From assembly GCF_040436345.1 (NCBI RefSeq), contig NC_133230.1, positions 19,354,197 to 19,418,196 on the forward strand: DNA of 64,000 nt. The letters are read 5' to 3'. The DNA is from Pagrus major. Taxonomy: Eukaryota; Chordata; Actinopteri; Spariformes; Sparidae. How positions within the stretch are numbered: position 1 is the first letter of the stretch; each line of letters begins with the position of its first letter. The position numbers were made by a program, and so were the translations under genes. Below, piece by piece: positions 61,114 to 64,000 of this stretch. The notes below the pieces were generated by a model. It was given only the letters and a program-made list of their open reading frames with translations, searched no databases and was not told the origin of the DNA.

Positions 61114-62821
61114 GTAGGCACACATATGATTTTGCATCATATTTAGATAAACTCCTTTGTGTTTTTACAACCTTTATTTTTTCCTATAAACACACATCTG
61201 ACATGAACACAACTTTGAACATTCAAACTTAGATGAAAGTTGTTTTTATTGTCAAACTTTCCCCTCATTGGTCATTTTTGGCTTGCTACATCGTCATGCA
61301 AAACCATGTGACTTTTGTGTTTTTGGTGCTTTGCTGCCACCTTGTGGTCAGTGTTTGCTCATTTCAGTTGTAAAAAAATCCACAGGTAAATCTTTTCTCT
61401 GCATCATGTCGTTCCTCTGGCAGCAGGGGTCAGTTCATATTAAATAGATTTGATATGCCTTGAAAGCAACATCCTGTCACACTTGGGGGTCTGGCTTCCA
61501 GAAAATGGCTCTGGATTATTAACGGACCCTACAGGCTCTCTCTCCTTGTCACGGGGTTGGTTCGCTGTCTGTGTGTACTGTACTGTAAATGTGCAGCTAC
61601 ACTTCATCTGTCTCAACTGGCTGGACAGCTGGAATGTGACACCTGTATTCGAAAGTTGAGACTTGTTGTGCATTAGCTCTGTTGGGTCCTGTTTTGTGTA
61701 TTTTCTACTCTCCTTTCTGATTCTTTTTGGCTTTTCTTGCTTGTTCTTTAATTGCTTTGACATTCATTTTTCACCTTCCCTTCATATTAGCCCCTGACCG
61801 GATGGTGCCTGCAACCTGCTTATTAACCTCCCTTAATTTGATCTGACAGTACTCAAAATAGACACAACACTGCACTCGGGTGTAAAATGAGCATTGCAGC
61901 AGCCATTCAGGCATAATTTAATGATTGTTGAGCAAATCAGAAAAATTAACCAGTCATGCAGACAGGTTTTATGGGCTCTGTGGTGTGTTTTTCTTCAATT
62001 CTTGGCCCATTTCATCACAGACATTAAAGTCATAGACCAAGACCAATCCATATACCCACTAAAATATCCTCTGTTTTGTTGTGTCTGAGCTTTGTGATTT
62101 TGATTGAGCATGGATGGAGGTTTTACAGACAATGCGCGTCATGTCAGTGAACATCTAGGCCACTGTGTCCAAGTTGGTGCTGAGATATTCGTCATCGAGT
62201 TCACTCCCTGTGTTGTGTTGTAATGGAAACTGATGGTGTTACTTCAGGGCTTCAGTTTTATTGGCATTCCACATAAATTGAAGTAATCTGTCCCAATAGA
62301 ATTCCTGTTATTCATAACAAATGTGCTGAAGTTAACAAGGACAAGACTCTGTTTTCCCAGCAAAACAGATGCCATGTTTAAACACACAAGCTCTCATATT
62401 AGAAAAATAAAACCGCTAATCAAGTTCCTTACGTTAACTCCTATTAGCTTGTTGTAATGTAATGTATTGTATAACAGGCTGCACTCTGATATACAAAAGT
62501 GTGTGTGTGTGAGCCTTAGTGAGAACTCATCATGTTACTATGCTCCAGTAACTGAGCACCAGTTCTCCTCATGAAATAGGTTATGCTATGTTTCAGAACA
62601 AAAGTAGGGTGTGACCCTTTTTGTTTGCCACATTTGATCCCATAAAAAAAGAAAGGAGTACCCTACAGGGATATTCTGTAGTACGTATACAGTACGTGTA
62701 GATTACTAGTCTGAAACCTTGCATGTGTTTCAAGGCTGAGTTTAAAGTTGGAGCATTTTTTGTCTTATAAATCTTCCCAGCTGTTGCATTGGTAAGAATG
62801 CAAATTAACTACATGTATAGC

Positions 62822-63070
62822 TGTAGCTGAGGTGGTAGAGCCTATCCGTCTATTACTTGGAAGGTTGCACGTTGAAGTATCTGAACCCCAAATTGCTTCT
62901 GATGGCTGTCCCATCGTTGTGTGTGTGTGAATGGCGAAGCATAGAAATATTGGCGATTTGGATAGGAAGCGTTGTATTGCTCCTGAATGTTTATGTGAAT
63001 ATGTGAATGTGACAATTGTTTTAAAGTGCTTTGAATAATAAGTAGACTAGAAAAGTGTTCCATTTCCATC
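62822..63070 (+). mobile_element. tRNA-derived SINE, degraded
   Basis: The head TGTAGCTGAGGTGGTAGAGC has a good polymerase III A box (TAGCTGAGGTGG). It is followed by ATTACTTGGAAGGTTG, TCTGAACCCCAAATTGCTTC, TGATGGCTGTCCCATCG, GTGTGTGTGTGAATG, TGTGAATGTGAC and the tail TTTTAAAGTGCTTTGAATA, an order I recognise from common fish SINEs. The B box expected after GGAAGGTTG is damaged or partly deleted, so it is unlikely to be transcribed. Confidence 0.75.
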
Positions 63071-63339
63071 AAGCCTATATTGAGGCTACGAAATGGCTAA
63101 AATGTAATATTAGTTTGAATAAAATATCTTTTTTTTAGGCTTCTTAAATGACAAATTACTTGTGTTTGAAAATTAAACTTATTTTCTCACACCAGTATTT
63201 TATTTTGATAAGCAAATATTTGTAATTTGTAGTAAGATACTTTTCGATGTTTTTGTTTGTATCTCTGATAGTCAGCTAATACATTTTTAATGAGTTAGTT
63301 CTTCTCCCAGTAGAACTTGTGTGTTGTCTATAAGAACCC

Positions 63340-63345
63340 AATAAA
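63340..63345 (+). terminator. plus-strand AATAAA within the fancm intron
   Basis: CCCAATAAAACTCC lies 2.2 kb after the last visible fancm exon. It could serve intronic polyadenylation or be chance; no transcript evidence is available. Confidence 0.3.
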
Positions 63346-63409
63346 ACTCCTAAAAGCTAAACAAAAAAAAGCCTCACTGTAGATTTCAAAGACAGGAGAC
63401 AAGTACGTT

Positions 63410-63415
63410 TTTATT
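63410..63415 (-). terminator. minus-strand AATAAA facing the fancm intron
   Basis: TTTATT on the plus strand, giving GTTCAATAAAAACG in minus sense, with a TTGTCTCCTGTC T/G-rich element after it. It looks like a genuine 3' end of a minus-strand transcript whose body would lie at higher coordinates, beyond or at the window end. Confidence 0.35.
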
Positions 63416-64000
63416 GAACAAAGAAAACCACAGTAGCTTTTGTTGATGCACTTGATTTTCACAGTACAGCACATGTTTGCAGAACACTAAAAAAAAAAAA
63501 TAATCAAAAGACAAAGGAAAAAAGTTGAATCATCACACTTGATGTTCCCATATAACCAGGCTCTTAAAGGGAAAACCAACCAGAATCATGGCTTTGCAAG
63601 TGTTTACGCACTACAGTTATATAGAGTATCATGCCAACTCTACAGTCATTTAATGTAAAAGAAATTCTTTGGATTTGGTGTCTTGACTTAATTAGGCAAC
63701 CTTCCTAACCCAATACTTACTTTCTTAACTGTTAGTTTCTTTCTGTTTTTCTTTTTATTTTAATTAAATAAGATGAAACCAACTGTCAAAATTTAAGCTC
63801 AACATTTCACTTTTACACATATTTAATATGCTTTATGCTTGAATTAGTGCCCACTTTAGCATTTCATAGGATGCTCTTTTCCTGATAAATCCTCACACAG
63901 TGATGATTTGGCTACTTTACCTCCAGTTTTTTTTTACTAGCAGCCAAGCACTAAATATACATTTCCAAATATTCCTATATCAGCGTGAACTCTAGGTGTT

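Larger units (their letters stand above)
61114..64000 (+). other. fancm intron 4 (or 3' flank), runs off the window
   Basis: After the GTAGGC donor at 61114 I find no further fancm exon in 2.9 kb. It holds a tRNA-derived SINE at 62822-63070, a plus-strand AATAAA at 63340-63345 and, 64 bp further, a minus-strand AATAAA at 63415-63410 followed (minus sense, rising coordinates) by AT-rich sequence resembling a 3'UTR. The open frames are short and unrecognised. Confidence 0.6.

Noticed and set aside
62822-62900. Functional tRNA gene
   Set aside because: Only the A-box half resembles a tRNA; the downstream text is the body of a fish SINE and the B box is lost.

Overview
The window looks like nuclear DNA from a ray-finned (probably percomorph) fish. 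It has split genes with short GT-AG exons, long AT-rich introns, many dinucleotide microsatellites, a tRNA-derived SINE tail and several small elements with terminal inverted repeats. There is no sign of operons, Shine-Dalgarno sites, CRISPR arrays or prokaryotic mobile elements. All gene names rest on reading exons and comparing them with vertebrate families from memory; no database search was possible.

Layout: (1) 1-3540, intergenic sequence with repeats. (2) 3832-24991 (+), rcan3, a calcineurin regulator in four coding exons with a 17 kb first intron and a probable 3 kb 3'UTR. (3) About 28.1-41.9 kb, gene-poor and repeat-rich, with a probable non-coding first exon of the next gene near 32.2-32.7 kb. 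(4) 42000-43674 (+), ncmap, a small myelin membrane protein in three coding exons. (5) 44886-47710 (+), tmem234, a four-helix membrane protein in five exons. (6) 49489-55536 (-), dcdc2b, a two-DCX-domain microtubule protein that I could chain through 13 coding exons with consistent phases. (7) 56776-59144 (-), iqcc, five exons. (8) 59487 onward (+), fancm, the first four exons (372 codons) of the Fanconi anaemia DNA translocase, followed by a large intron in which the window ends.

The gene order combines three blocks. rcan3-ncmap (same strand) and iqcc-dcdc2b-tmem234 (the first two convergent with tmem234) reproduce the order I know from human 1p36.11 and 1p35. fancm is on human 14q21, so its head-to-head pairing with iqcc across 342 bp is a fish-side arrangement with a likely shared promoter. 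The genes do not form a pathway: their roles are calcineurin control, myelin, epithelial or basement-membrane biology, microtubules or cilia, and DNA repair.

I found no novel multi-gene system. The points most worth a second look are: the reconstructed dcdc2b with a DCDC2-like acidic tail and a phase-predicted microexon; a long UG repeat in RNA sense about 20 nt from one of its splice donors; convergent poly(A) signals inside the fancm intron; an rcan3 protein whose first exon resembles RCAN2 while its body resembles RCAN3; and several hairpins and MITE-like elements.
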